Shown here piece after piece: positions 20,521 through 32,089 of a DNA stretch of 64,000 nt. A program made the translations under genes and the position numbers. How positions within the stretch are numbered: the stretch's first letter is position 1; each line of letters starts with the position of its first letter. This stretch comes from Casuarina equisetifolia (Eukaryota; Streptophyta; Magnoliopsida; Fagales; Casuarinaceae), in contig CM052354.1 of the NCBI GenBank assembly GCA_028551475.1, positions 31,457,258-31,521,257 on the forward strand, written 5' to 3'. The notes beneath the pieces are model-generated. The model saw only the letters and a list, made by a program, of their open reading frames with translations, did not search any database and was not told the origin of the DNA.

Positions 20521-21478
20521 AAAATGACCTACATTGAAGACCATGAGGGTAGAATTGGAGCCTTTATTAAACACATCAGCAGTTCAAGCCGCGTCAGCAA
20601 GATGGAGGGCTAGTGATTGGACGTTATGTCGAAGTTCCGATGGAAATATATGCAAGAAGGATCCAGAGGAACCACGCTCCTTGAGCCATGGTGACTTTCT
20701 TATTTATCCGCCAATACATCTCTTTCTCCTTCTCAGCTGGGATGGCGCGTCTGATGGAAGTTCAGCGGAGCATCAGCCGCTGCGACTTGATGCGGATCTC
20801 CTGGCACCCAATCAGCGTTTGCTGTGGCTTTTGATCTAGGAGGAACAGGAACCCAAATTCTAAGTCGCCTATTCTGTTCCGGCCGATTACGACTGGGCCA
20901 AAAACCTCCTGGGTGGAGTCCCGACCTATCGGAATCTTAACCTGTCCAGGCCAAATCAGGATGGGTGGCTAATCTGACTTGGTCAGGGTCTCAGTCTAAC
21001 GAGATGCTGGGAGATTTTGGCCAGCGAGAGTTTTCCAGAGAAGCCATCCGGCCAGGAAGTTTGACGTTGTTTGTTTTATCTCGTGGGGATCTGAACCGCC
21101 GGAGCTACGGGAAAGTGGGAGAGGATTGTGCTTGGTGAAGGGCAATGTGCTGACGTGGAAGGGCCTCATTTGTCCAACGCTCCGGTTACTTTTGCGGCAT
21201 CTTTTAAGACACAGACTTTTGAATTGTAGTTTGGAGAGAAATAGAACAACTTAAAAACTAAGGAACTAAATATGGGTTGCACCAGTATTATCTTAATCCA
21301 AAGGCAAGGTCAACAAGAAAAGAAATTAAGAAAAGATAAACAAATGAAAATAAGGAAAAAAAAAAAAAAACCAAACTTATTGTCTTCATAGTAGCGTAGA
21401 CATGCATTTACTTGACAAGTGCCTTGCTTATTATGTTTAGATTCAACGTTGCCTCCAATTCATGCTTCTTGGTGCTTA
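20521..21478. repeat. Z repeat copy 1 and spacer before RLP-D
   Basis: About 20600-21070 is unusually GC-rich for the window. Its parts recur at 42230-42420 (AAACCTCCTGGGTGG onward) and 56770-57000 (GAGCATCAGCCGC onward). A short plus-strand frame at 20534-20839 is not recognisable. The rest is AT-rich 3' flank of RLP-D with A-runs near 21353-21371. Confidence 0.5.
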
Positions 21479-24277
21479 CTAGCCCACTGCAAAACTCTTC
21501 CTAAACCAATCATGCTTCTTTGTGAACCCAAGAATAAGTCCAACTACAAATCCACATCCATATCCTATTGCTACTACTTTCCAACTAAATTCAAACAAAA
21601 ACCTCCAATGTTGATTATCTCCAAAGGTTGAAGGTAGTGAATGAGGGTACTCAAAATTCTCGCATTTCTTGGACAAAGGGCTTCCATATAATCCAAGATT
21701 ATTACTAAATGAAATGTTGGCAAATGTATCAAACTGTTTCCCAAATGGTATAGGCCCTATGAGATGATTATGAGAGACACTAAAGAATGCAAGAAAATTA
21801 AGTTGCACTAGTTGTAAAGGGATCATGCCAGATAACTTGTTATGAGAAAGATCTAGTGATTCTAGCTCTGTTAAAATTCCAAAAGAAGATGGTATATGAC
21901 TTGTAAGAAAGTTGTTTGAGAGATTGAGCAATATAAGTCCCTTTAGATGCCCCATAACTTCTGGAATTTCTTTTTCAAATTTGTTGTTTGAGAGATCAAT
22001 AGCTATGAAGAAATCTAAGATTCTTTCATATACCATCACATTACCTTTGTTGATAAATGTCATTGAGAAATTATAATAGCTATTCTCGATGTACTTTAAG
22101 CTCTGTTCTTTGATGGTTTGCATTGCTCTCAATGTCTGGAAGAATTGTGCAGGCAACATGCTTGTAATATCATTATTCGAAAGATCCATGACATGCAAAC
22201 TTGAGAAATCAAAACTGGCAATAGGATTTCCAATTGTACCAAAAAATCTATTAGATCATAAAATAAGAACCTTCAATTTAGAAAGACTACCTAACCAAAA
22301 AGGAAAAGTATCCCTGATTTGATTGTCTCCCAAATTAAGGACTTCAAGTAAGGTACAACTGGCTAGTGATCTTGGTAAAGGGCCTTGCAATTGATTCTCG
22401 CTAATATCAATCATCTCTAAATTTTTACATTTCCAAAATGAAGGAATTCTTCCATGAAAGTTATTTTTGTGTAGATTTAACACAGATAGAATTTTACTCA
22501 AGTTTCCTAAACATTGAGGAAGTGAGCCACTCATGTTATTGCTTGACAAATCAAGACCAATGATTGAACTTAGATTGCAAATCCAATGTTGGATGTCTCC
22601 AATTAGTTTGTTATTTGTTACTGAATACAACATGATAGAAGGTGGTGGGATTGGAAGTGGCCCTTCAAGCTTGTTAGAATCAAGTCTTAGAGTTCCTAAT
22701 GTAGACAAAGAGGAAAAAGTTGGAAATTCATCAAAGCCTGTTAAAAAGTTGAAACTCAAATCTAAATTCCATAAAGTATGTTTAGTTGCATCCCATATCC
22801 ATTTTGGAACTTGGCCATGAATTTTATTATGTAAAAGATCTAATACCCTCAAATGATCTTGGTGCCTTAGAAAGTCTGGAAACTCGCTTAGGTGACAATA
22901 ACTCAAAACTAATGTTTGAAATTTTGGAAAAGTTGCATTAGTACTAGGCTTTGTAATCAATGAAATATTGTTGTAGGATAGGTTAATTACACAGAGCTTT
23001 TTGAGTTTCAAAAACAAGTTGAATTCTACTATGCCACTTAAGTAATTTGAGTAAAGGTAGAGATATTCAAGATTCACAAGCTTAAATATAGACTCTGGAA
23101 TTGAACTATGCAAATTGTTTTCTCCTAATTTTAGGTATGTTAGTTGGGTAAGGTTACCAAGTGAAGATGATATTGGTCCAGAAAAGTTGCATCTTATAGC
23201 AATGAAAGAAGATAAGGCCTTGAGGTTACCAATTGAATGATGTAGCTTACTTGAAAAATGCATGCCAAAAATATCCAAAAACTCAATAGGGCTACTTTTG
23301 TTAAATTCCGATAGACTTGAAGTGAGATTTGCATTAAACCCCACTTCAAGCTTCCTTAAATTTGGTAGATGGAAAATTCCAATAGGAAACTCACCATGGA
23401 ATCTGTTTCCTAATATTCCTAATGAAACTAGTTTAGAAAGGTTTCCAAAGAAAGATGGTACTGGTCTAAAGAAATTGCATTCTACAACATCAAAATGTTG
23501 TAAAGACTTGAGGTTACTAATTGAGTAAGGTAGCTTACCAAAGAAATTTGTAAAAGAAAGATCCAATGATCTAAAGAGGTTGCTTCGATTAAATTCTGGT
23601 ATACTACCATTGAGATCAAAATTGTAACTCACATCAAGAGATAGAAGATTTGGTAGATGAAAAATTCCAAGAGGAAACTCACCATACAAGCCACAATCTT
23701 GAAGGGATAAAGATGTTAAACTGGATAAGTTTGCCAAGGTTTTAAGTGTTAAAGATGACATGTTAACTCGACCAAGATATAGCTCTTTCAAGTTTGTTAA
23801 TTTTTGAGCCATACTTTGTAGACCAAGCTTTGGAAGCTGTAATCCATTTCTTGAGAGATCCAATGAAACTAAATTAAATAGTTCCATAATTTTTGTAGTA
23901 ATTTGACCAGAAAATACAGAGAGGGAAAGGTTAAGGTTTGTTAACCTTGAAAGCTGTCCAAAACCAGTTGGAATTTAAGAATCATTAAACCAATTGTCAG
24001 CAAGATTCAACTTTTGGAGGTGAACAAGTTGGAATAGACTATTATTTGAATTGATTGGACCCAAAATACAACTACTATTGAGGTTGAGGCTAACCACATG
24101 TCCTGTGTCCTTATCACACTTAACCCCACGCCATTTACAGCAATCACTTCTTTTAAGTCCCCATGAGAAAACCTTCGAATAGGAAAAGGGATCTATAGAT
24201 GCAAAACAATTGATCCTAAGGCTTTTCTTGAACTGCAACAAAGCCAAGCTTTCATTCTCATGGCATAGTGGCTACAT
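21479..24277 (-). pseudogene. LRR receptor-like protein RLP-D, nonsense-broken
   Basis: Same family and layout as RLP-A and RLP-C: N-cap (CHENESLALLQFKKS, CCKWRGVKCD), LRRs, island (YYNFSMTFINKGN), last LRRs, cap LYGSPLSKKC, transmembrane helix VVAIGYGCGFVVGLILGF and tail TKKHDWFRKSFAVG. A single frame runs through with stops at 24272-24274 (TAG), 23975-23977 (TAA) and 22256-22258 (TGA); no frameshift was found. The paralogues carry CAG, CAA (in RLP-E) and CGA there, so each stop is a C-to-T change. The first stop lies exactly in the acceptor-like site and would be intronic if that site is used. It has only one copy of the 71-residue module. Confidence 0.85.
22946..23158 (-). repeat. Single 71-residue LRR module in RLP-D
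   Basis: Runs from GNLTQLTYLKLGENN to NNISLI; it is the unit found twice in RLP-C and three times in RLP-A. Confidence 0.8.
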
Positions 24278-24335
24278 AAAGAAAAAAGAGCGAAAAAAGT
24301 ATAAAATAAAATAGTGAGAATAAGTCTTATTAATG
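24272..24335 (-). other. Splice-acceptor-like tract at the RLP-D leader
   Basis: A pyrimidine-rich run ending CTTTATGTAG, followed in phase 0 by PLCHENES. TCTCAC about 55 bases upstream could be the branch point. It is the same position as in RLP-A and RLP-C. No in-frame ATG lies ahead of it before a TAA. Confidence 0.45.
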
Positions 24336-24700
24336 TATTACTTTTAGTTTGAATTTATTGTACATAAACTAAATCCAATAGATGAAAGTATGAAAAGTTG
24401 TATGGAAGAGAATTTCTTTATTTTGAAATATAAAATTCTTTTAATGAAATATGATTTTGAGTGAGGTCTAGAAGCTTTCAATATACATCTTTTCATAGTT
24501 GTAATAACTTTTGTAATATTAAGGTAAGCACCTATACTTTTGCATGCTAAATTTTATTAATGTAAACTTACTTCAACCCCCCTCCTTTTCCCACAAAAAA
24601 AAAAAAGGTTGAGAACAAGCACACAAGGATGAAGAAAGAAATCAAAAAAGCCATAATCATCTACCGAATTCGCTTTATCTCTTACATGAATATCCATGTA
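24336..24700. other. RLP-D upstream spacer
   Basis: AT-rich DNA between the leader and the promoter-like block. It has no gene and holds an A-run at about 24595-24606. Confidence 0.5.
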
Positions 24701-24960
24701 GGTGAATCTACAAGCTTTTATAGAGTGAAACAATGACCACTTTTTAGTGTAGTTCTTGATTTCTTCCCCAAGGGATGTTAATTTCTTTCCAATGTTCACT
24801 TTATCCTCCACAACTTCAAAAATTCCAACCTCACCACACTCGATTTTTCATAAATTTATAATTAAGTCATCTCATAGAAAAGTTGCAACAATAATAAATT
24901 ATACAACCTCCCATTGTCGGCCATGTCTTGTCTAATGTTTTTAAGATCTTGAGTCAAAGT
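24701..24960 (-). promoter_or_regulatory. DUF1218-like promoter block upstream of RLP-D
   Basis: TATAAAAG at 24715-24722 (minus strand) lies in the same setting as in DUF1218 copy 2. The shared blocks around GGAAAGAAATTAAC, ACTTTTCTATGAGATGACTT and a GTCGGCCAT-type stretch follow upstream. It could start an RLP-D transcript with a leader of roughly 430 bases. Here the TATA is kept, unlike RLP-A and RLP-C. Confidence 0.55.
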
Positions 24961-26331
24961 CATGATTCACTCATTTATTTTCATTTCTTTTATAAAAAAA
25001 ATCCCATATTCATAAGCATTCACCTTCTAATTAAGTAGACATATAAAGCCCAAGACACAAAGGAATATTCAAATTGTATGCAATTAAATAGGCATAGTCA
25101 ACAAAATCCTCATTATTTTATATTATTACAAAATAAAATACCACTTATTCTATATTATAAGGTAAATTATTTACGCTAGACATGGAATGCACAAATCTAA
25201 ATTCAATGAATGTGGAAACGGCCAAATCAACATAACAAAAATAATATGGTTAATAACAATCAATATTAAATTAAGGCTAACAAAATATTTTCTAGAAAAT
25301 TGCTCTCTGAGTTTAACTGCAAGGTTCCTCGTGATTCTATGTTGTAAGGAAATAAGATCATATCTATTCTATAATAAGGAAGATAAATGTAATTAATTTA
25401 GGCTAGATACAACCAACACATTTTGACACACCAAATGTGGTCATGGTGGAATGGCCAAATCAACAGAAGAGAAATAGTAAGGTTGATAAGGATAAACGTG
25501 AGCAACTAATAGTACTCTCTAGAAACATGCACTAAGCATTTGACCTTAAGGTCCCGAAGAGGTGAACAAGGTAAAGGTTCCATATGACTTTGTCAAAGAA
25601 ATTGATACCAGAATTTTGAAGATTATTAACTAAGTCACTAAATATTTTATCTAGGACAGTTAAAAAATTTCTGTTATTATATAAGCATAGTTTTCCTCAT
25701 TTATTTTGACTAATTTTAATTCATAAAATTCTTCAATAATCTTCAATGTCATACCTCTATTTCCATGATATTAATTAAACAAAAAAAAAAAAGGTTACTC
25801 CTCTTCTCTTCATTCGCATATGCAGAGTTTCTTGCTGAAAAGAAAATTTATTAAACCTTCTCTAGCCCCACAAATTATAAAATATGAATCTACAACACGT
25901 TTTAGTAAACACTCATGCCCAATGTAAACTCAGAAGTCAAACTCAATTTTTGACGTCAAATACAACCAAAAACAACTACATATTTCTATGCCACATGGCA
26001 TGTTAGTACTAACAAAATAAAAAAGAAAAACAAACCCTAGAAAAAACACATCTGAAAGGACATAAAAGATGTCGATTTGAGGGAAGACTGCGGAGAAGAG
26101 TGTTGGAGGGTTAAGAAGAGGGGAGTTGTTAAGAAGGGGGCTAACAAAGTTATTCTGCACTTTGTCATATAAGAGATTGAAACCGAAGAAGAGAATGATT
26201 GTCACAACAAGACAATGGTTGGATTCTTTTAAAAGATAGAGGATTTTCTACCTCAGAAACAAATAATTTAAAGAAAGAAGTTCCAAAAAAAATAATTAGA
26301 ACCTTTGGTAGCTTGGCTTCTAATAATCGAA
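24961..26331. repeat. Spacer upstream of RLP-D, partly the DUF1218-downstream repeat
   Basis: No gene supported. 25020-25680 looks specific to this unit apart from short resemblances to other spacers. 25850-26331 aligns with 7260-7730, 29060-29490 and 50770-51250 and continues beyond the LINE at 27787. Confidence 0.5.
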
Positions 26332-26340
26332 AACCTGAAG
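26332..26340. repeat. LINE target-site duplication, left copy
   Basis: AACCTGAAG, repeated at 27778-27786 on the other side of the insertion. Confidence 0.85.
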
Positions 26341-27777
26341 TTTTTTTTTTTTTTTTGGTGAAAGGTCAAATTATATATCACTCATAAAAAATTTACAAGA
26401 TTGTTCGATTACAAAATATCATCATCTAAGCTCAAATATTGCACTTGGCAAATTCCAAAGCTCTTGTAAAAATTTATTACAATTTGTAAGCTTAACTCCT
26501 CTAGTAGATGAAATCTTGCCTCTCACGTCCTTCTTGATTTTGGCAATAATGGTTGAGTTTTCTAGACTTGTATTGCTGAATCATCTTCTATTCCTTTCGC
26601 TCCAAATGTGATACAATACGGCCTTGAAAGATATACTAAGCAAAGTAGCTGCAAAGCTCTTCTTCTTAACAGTGTTGATCATCCAATATATTTCAGCTCT
26701 CCAATGTTTAATTCTTCGAGTTAATCCATTCATGCCTAACAAAGCCTTCCAGATGTAGTTTGTGAACCTGCACTTAAAAAATAAATGTTCATGTGATTCT
26801 TCTTCTTGTTGGCAGAGGTTGCATCGTAGATCCACTGAACTATTCCATTTTGCCACCCGATCTGCTGTGGATAGTTTGTCTCTTAAAATGATCCAACATA
26901 TAAAATTATGCTTCGGTACTCCTTCTTTCCAAACAAGTGTTGCCCATTTGGAATCTTCTCTGTTCTCTCTTAGTGCTACATAACTCTTGGCAATATTGTA
27001 TTCTGAGTCTGTCACTAGTTGTGTTAGTTCATTTCTTACTTGTAAAATATTCCTAAAACTCCAAGCTAGTGATCCTTTCATCTCAACTTCTAATACATTC
27101 CTTTCCTTCAAATTTTCTGTTATCATCCATTTAACCCATAAGGAGTTTGAATTGGGGTGCACAAGAGACCATAGGAGTTTTCCAATTGCTGCTTTATTCC
27201 AAGTGTGAATGTCTATCAAACCTAGTCCTCCAGAAACTTTAGGCCAGCAAACTTCTTTCCATGCCACTTTCGCTACACATCGTCCATTAGATTTACCTGT
27301 CCAAAGGAAAGTTCTAATCCTTTTTTCAATTTCATAAAGGGTCTGTTTTGGCAGTAGAAAAATTTGCATCCAATATGTTTGCAATGAGAATAGAACACTT
27401 TTGGCTAGCTGCAGTCTCCCCCCATAACTAATATGCTTAGACTCCCAACCTTCAATTCTTCTCAATATCTTTTCTGTCAGGATAGTACAATCTAGGTTGG
27501 AGAGTCTTTTAGTAATCAATGGTACTCCTAAGTATTTTATGGGAAGTTGGCCTTCTTGGATAGGAATATGATCAAGTATTAGAGCCTTTTCCTGTTCTGA
27601 CAAGCCTGAAAAGAAAATTTGACACTTCTCTGGATGCATCTTCAAACCTGTTATATCTTCAAACTCTTGCATAGCATCTAGTAAACATAATATGGATTCA
27701 ATATCTCCATGAGCAAACAAAAAGAGATCATCAGCAAAGCATAAATGAGTGATCTTTTCTTTGGCGCATTTCCAGTG
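26341..27777 (-). mobile_element. 5'-truncated L1-type LINE
   Basis: A 1437-bp insertion with a 16-base T run at 26341-26356, the poly-A tail of a minus-strand element, and 9-bp direct repeats at its ends. It encodes the end of a non-LTR reverse transcriptase from just before the catalytic motif (LCFADDLFLF), then YLGVPL, GGRLQLAKSVL, SGGLGLIDIHTWNKA and a zinc-binding RVT-type C-terminus (RCNLCQQEEESHEHLFFKC). The endonuclease and most of the RT are missing, as expected for 5' truncation during target-primed insertion. The remaining frame (stop at 26581) has no stop, suggesting a fairly young insertion. Confidence 0.93.
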
Positions 27778-27786
27778 AACCTGAAG

Positions 27787-28194
27787 TTCATTTCTCAATG
27801 GCTTCTCAGGCATAGCTGGTTTCAATCTTTCGAAATTCATGGAATTCTTTAAAATCAATAGCCAAGGCAGTTCAATTACGATTTCTATCCTGGTGGTTCT
27901 TTCATTCTTGTTCATGCTACTCCTGTCATTTGCTTTCTTTGTTATTTCTGTAGTTTTATTCTTTACCTTGAAAAATCTGCAACTTATAGTTGTATTATCG
28001 GACATGTAATCAATTTTTGAACTTTCTGTTCTACGATTTTGCGACGCTCTGACAAGGCTGTTCTGACGGTACAAGAAATCCTAAGCAGAGAATCTGAATC
28101 AACTCAAACTGCCACAACTTTTTTACCAGAAGCCCGCTAGAAGAAACAGTTTCAGATTAGAAAAACAACGAATCGACGGGCGAGAGAGACTCAC
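27787..28194. repeat. Continuation of the DUF1218-downstream repeat
   Basis: Matches 7755-8138, 29510-29935 and 51280-51625. Its minus-strand open frame fuses by chance with the LINE frame; residues 1-96 of that fused frame are host sequence. Confidence 0.6.
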
Positions 28195-28284
28195 TTTGGC
28201 CCTTCGTTGCTCAGCAGCAACAGCAGGAGCGAAACCTGTCAGATGGGAGGCAAATACCAGGACCAGGAATAGCTTGCAAGCCGT
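28195..28284 (-). pseudogene. Orphan DUF1218 first exon, copy 3, start codon lost
   Basis: Open frame TACKLFLVLVFASHLTGF then APAVAAEQRRAK up to an AAA|GTGAGT donor in phase 0. The start position reads ACG (28282-28284) where copies 2, 4, 6 and 7 have ATG. Otherwise it is undamaged. It is the nearest first exon upstream of RLP-D, 3.9 kb away including the LINE. Confidence 0.7.
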
Positions 28285-28300
28285 GCCTGCCAACACTGGA

Positions 28301-28303
<3 letters not shown>

Positions 28304-28341
<38 letters not shown>
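28304..28341. repeat. CT microsatellite in exon-1 leader, copy 3
   Basis: A pure CT run of about 19 units, GA in the transcript, about 20 bases ahead of the former start codon. Confidence 0.95.
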
Positions 28342-28346
<5 letters not shown>

Positions 28347-28429
28347 ACTATTCGCACACAGTTACACAAAATTCTATAGAAAGATGTAAGCATAAGCCCA
28401 CAAAGTCGAATAGAGAAAGGGAAAAGACA

Positions 28430-28700
28430 ATTATTTTCTGCTGAATGTGGTTTAGAACATCCGTATAAGTTTTTACACACTGAATCATTTTACGGTCTTT
28501 AGTGTAATTTCCTGGCGCTTCCCACGGTCAGTTAATTTCTTTCCCATCTTCACTTTAGCCTCCTTAACTTGAAAATTTTCAGTCCGACTCTTACGATTTC
28601 TCATGATTCTTGTCAACAAGTCTACCACACCACCTCCAAGTGTCGGCCACGCCTAATCTAATCTCTTCAGGACTTAAGTCACTCTTGAATCATTCACGCT
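28430..28700 (-). promoter_or_regulatory. Promoter block of DUF1218 exon copy 3
   Basis: Carries AACCACATTCAGCAG, a weak TATA-like TGTAAAAAC at about 28466-28474, and GGCTAAAGTGAAGATGGGAA. It is the best aligned counterpart of the RLP-A and RLP-C upstream regions and shows what those have lost. Confidence 0.5.
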
Positions 28701-28724
28701 TTTTTTTTTTTTTCAAATTTGTTG

Positions 28725-29040
28725 TTCATGTTAACCTCACTAAGATTTAATTCTTTTACGTTTTGTTAAGTTCTAAGTTTACACTAGGTTCGAAATGCTC
28801 CAATCTACATCCTTAGATATCCAAGGAAACTAATTTAGGGAGTTTCAGAATTTCTGAAGGGATTTGACAAGAAAATCCAACGAAAGAGAGATTAAGGCTC
28901 GTTAGCCTTGAAAGATATCTAAAACCAGTTGGGATTTGAGAATCATTGAAGTGACTGTAAGAAGATTAAGTTTCTGAAGTTGAACGAGTTGGAAGAGACT
29001 CTTGTTGGATTTGATTGGAAAAAGAAGACAGCCACTATTA
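28725..29040 (-). pseudogene. RLP-E, N-terminal LRR scrap
   Basis: About 315 bp similar to the first LRRs of RLP-A, -C and -D, including an NDSQIPTGF stretch and ...RLTSLNLS-like residues, with several stops and small indels. It is cut at both ends: the left end falls in the LRR after the KELNLS position and the right end just before the SLDLSxSCLLG position. It sits between DUF1218 copies 3 and 4, so an RLP once lay here too. Confidence 0.75.
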
Positions 29041-29939
29041 ACGTATTATACCATAATTTATAGTTTGTGGGGAGGGAGAATATCTATTAGATTTTCTTTT
29101 CGTAAGGAAATTTTGCATATTAATATATTAATATGGACCCATGCCCAAGCTAAATCCCAAAATCGAACTCAACTTCCCACATCAAACTCATAACCACAAA
29201 CAAAACAAAGGAGAAAAATAAACCCCATTAAAAACCACAGCTGTGAGGATGAAAACAGAAAAAGATGTCGATTTGAAGAAAGAACAAGGAGCAGAGTCTT
29301 ACAGGGTTAACAACATGGGAGTTGTTAGGAACGAGGCTAACTAAGCTATTCTACACTTTGCCACAAGAAATTGAAAACCGGAGAAGAAAATGATTGCCAC
29401 GAGCAGGACAACGGTAGTATTGTTTTAAATAATTTAAAGAAAGAAGTCCCAAGAAATAATTAGCATCTCTGGTAGCTTTGTTTCTAACAGTCGAAAACAT
29501 AATGTTCATTTTTACAGTGGCATCTCAGACATAACTGGTTTCAATCTTTTGAAATTCACGACATTCTTTGAAGTCAACGGCCAAGACAGTTCCATTTCGA
29601 TTTTTGTCCTGGTGATTTCTTTCATTCTAGTTCATCCTACTCCTCTGTTCTCTTAAGCATTTGTTTTTTTTTTTTTTTTTGAATGTTTGAATTCTTTGCC
29701 TTGAGAGATCCCCAACCTATATACGTGTTAGTGTACATGCAATCAAATTTTGAACTTTTTGTCACTACAATTTTGCCATGCTCTGACAAAACGCTTTTCA
29801 CGGTTCTGCAGATCCTAAACAGAGAAACTGAATCAACACAAACCAACGCAACCCCTTTACCCTAAGCCCACATAACATGTCAAAGAAGAAATAGTTTCAG
29901 ATTATGAAACAAACGCATTGATGAGCAAGACATACTCAC
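29041..29939. repeat. DUF1218-downstream repeat, copy with exon 4
   Basis: Homologous to 7260-8138 and 50770-51630, without a gene. It is the uninterrupted counterpart of the LINE insertion site (near 29497-29512). A T-run lies at 29665-29680. Confidence 0.6.
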
Positions 29940-30029
29940 CTTGGCACTTGTTTGCTCAGCAGCAATAGCAGGAGCAAAAGCCATCAGATTGAAGGGGAGC
30001 ACCACAACCAGGAACAGCTTGGAAGCCAT
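29940..30029 (-). CDS. Orphan DUF1218 first exon, copy 4
   Basis: 30 open codons from ATG at 30027-30029: MASKLFLVVVLPFNLMAF, then APAIAAEQTSAK and AAG|GTGAGT in phase 0. The usual EQRR is EQTS here. No second exon follows; the next downstream coding remnant is RLP-E and then RLP-D. Confidence 0.7.
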
Positions 30030-30050
30030 GCCTGCCAACATCGATATGTC

Positions 30051-30087
<37 letters not shown>

Positions 30088-30088
30088 T
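30051..30088. repeat. CTGT microsatellite in exon-1 leader, copy 4
   Basis: About nine CTGT units (GACA in the transcript), some 20 bases before the ATG. Confidence 0.95.
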
Positions 30089-30189
30089 TCCTCTTTCTTT
30101 ATGAACCTATAAAGAAAGCCAACTTCACGAATAAAGAGATACAAGTAAAACAAATGTTGTAGAATATGAAAATAAAAAAAGTAAAAGAA

Positions 30190-31480
30190 TTCACGAGCGG
30201 ATAAGGAACATAAGGACCTTTTTTAATTGTCCGCGTGCACCCTCTCTTCCTGTCGAGTCAAGTCGTTCTTGTTGGGACACCTAGTCTAATTACTCGAAGA
30301 CTTAGAGTCAAATCTTCTTCTAAAAAATTGTTCATGCATTTTTATTGTCATTTTTTTTATAAAATATGCATATTGATAAACAAATTACACTATCATTAAA
30401 TAAGCATAAAAAAGGAAATATAAAAACTATATGCAATTATATTATGAGAAACATGTAACATACTTTGGAAGCCAAGGACTCCAAAGAAGTTAATGAACTC
30501 AATCAACAAAAACCTCATGATTATATATTATAACAAAATAAAATATTTTTAGTTCTATATGATAAGAAAATTTATTGTGGTTAATTTATAATAGATAAAT
30601 AGCATAAATTTCAATTCATTGAATTTATTTACATGGAAAAATGCCCAAATCAATATAACAAAAATAACAAGTTTAATAAGAATTAATATGAAATTAATGC
30701 ACTTTGTATAGATATGAAGACTATTAAAAGTCTATGCTAAATAGTGAATTTTACTTTTTTATAATGGGGGATGAATATCACAAAGTCTTTTCTACGAACT
30801 TACTAAGAAAATAATATTATAAACCTTGAACTTTATAATTGCTGTGTCAAAGTCGTTTAATGGAAAAGGAGTAAAGATTTCACTTTTACAAAAGCAATGT
30901 ACCACTTTCCTATAATTACACAATAAGTATTCTACATTTTCTAAGCATCAATGCCCAAATCAAGAAGGTAAGCCAAATGAATCCCAATCAATATCACTAC
31001 TCTAGAATTCATTACCAAGCTTGCAATTCAATTTAACTCATCAATAGTGTTGACATAAAATTCATGATTCCGTAGGAAATTGTCACGGAATTTTGCAAAA
31101 CAAAAGCGTATGAGAGTCAATGAGTGTGTGGATAATGATCATTGTGTCAGGCCTAAAATTTCCTTGTCTACGGCGTGGAAAATAAGCTTGGACCACATAG
31201 ATTGCACTTATTGTCTACCGTCTAATCTAATCTTTTCTTCCTTTAGACTTTTCAGTTGTCAATTTCTGCAGCTACTTTCAACAAGTGTAGAATCAACTCT
31301 CATCCTCATCAAACACCACGGGCTTATTGCACAATTTTCATATTTAATTTTATAAATCCAAGTAGCCTCCCGTAAACAAAAATTTTCTTATTTAATACGC
31401 ACAAACATGAATATGGAGCAGCGAAAGCAATGCATAATGCCCTCAGTGTCCGACCAGCAACTGAAAAAGATCAATAATGC
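30190..31480. repeat. S spacer, copy 2 (right part)
   Basis: Matches 10330-11640 and 53580-54930. It has no gene and includes a T repeat at about 30710-31060. Confidence 0.65.
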
Positions 31481-31830
31481 CAATTGTGGATTTCATTATT
31501 TGCGCCTATAATTTAATAGCCAATAGCACCACCGAACCGAGCTTAAAGTGGTTAATTTAATAGATCATCATCATTGGAGCCAGCGAAATACAAAATGTTG
31601 CAGCTTTCGATTCAGCGTGGTAGATTGAGTGAATCGAACCGAATTTCATAGCCGTTTTCTTTTTTATGAGTCCCGTTTGTTTCCTGGAAGAGTGTTTCCC
31701 GGAAAACATGCTTAAATACAGAGTTAATTAGCATATCTATCCTGGACGCGCATGTCTTTATGGCCTTCGTCTTTGCGTGTATATAGCTCATACCCCGTAA
31801 GGTACTGAGATTCCGTAGAAGCAATTAACC
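31481..31830 (+). repeat. V element, copy 2 (partial)
   Basis: Keeps the upstream block and the TTTCCCGGAAAA block. The presequence-like frame is deleted, in the same way as in the 54940-55260 copy, so these two share a deletion. Confidence 0.5.
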
Positions 31831-31966
31831 GTCTGTGAAAGCAAGAACAGGTGAAATATCCTGGCTTTTTCACACTTTGATTTGCATACCTTTGTTTTAA
31901 CCGTTTCTTTACTATGCACTCTTTATCTCAACCCAAGGGATGCGGAGCCAAGTTGCCCTTGAGTTC

Positions 31967-32087
31967 AAATTTCATTTCCTTTAGGCGTCTTGAATATTGT
32001 GATAATTCATGTACTCAGACAATTATGCAATAAACAAAAATTTCATTTCCTTTAGGCGTCTTGAATATTGTGATAATTCATGTACTC
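31967..32087. repeat. 50-bp direct repeat pair
   Basis: The 50 bases at 31967-32016 recur at 32038-32087 without visible mismatch, 71 bases apart. They contain TTTAGGCGTCTTGAATATTG. The near-identity marks a recent local duplication. Confidence 0.9.
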
Positions 32088-32089
32088 TA

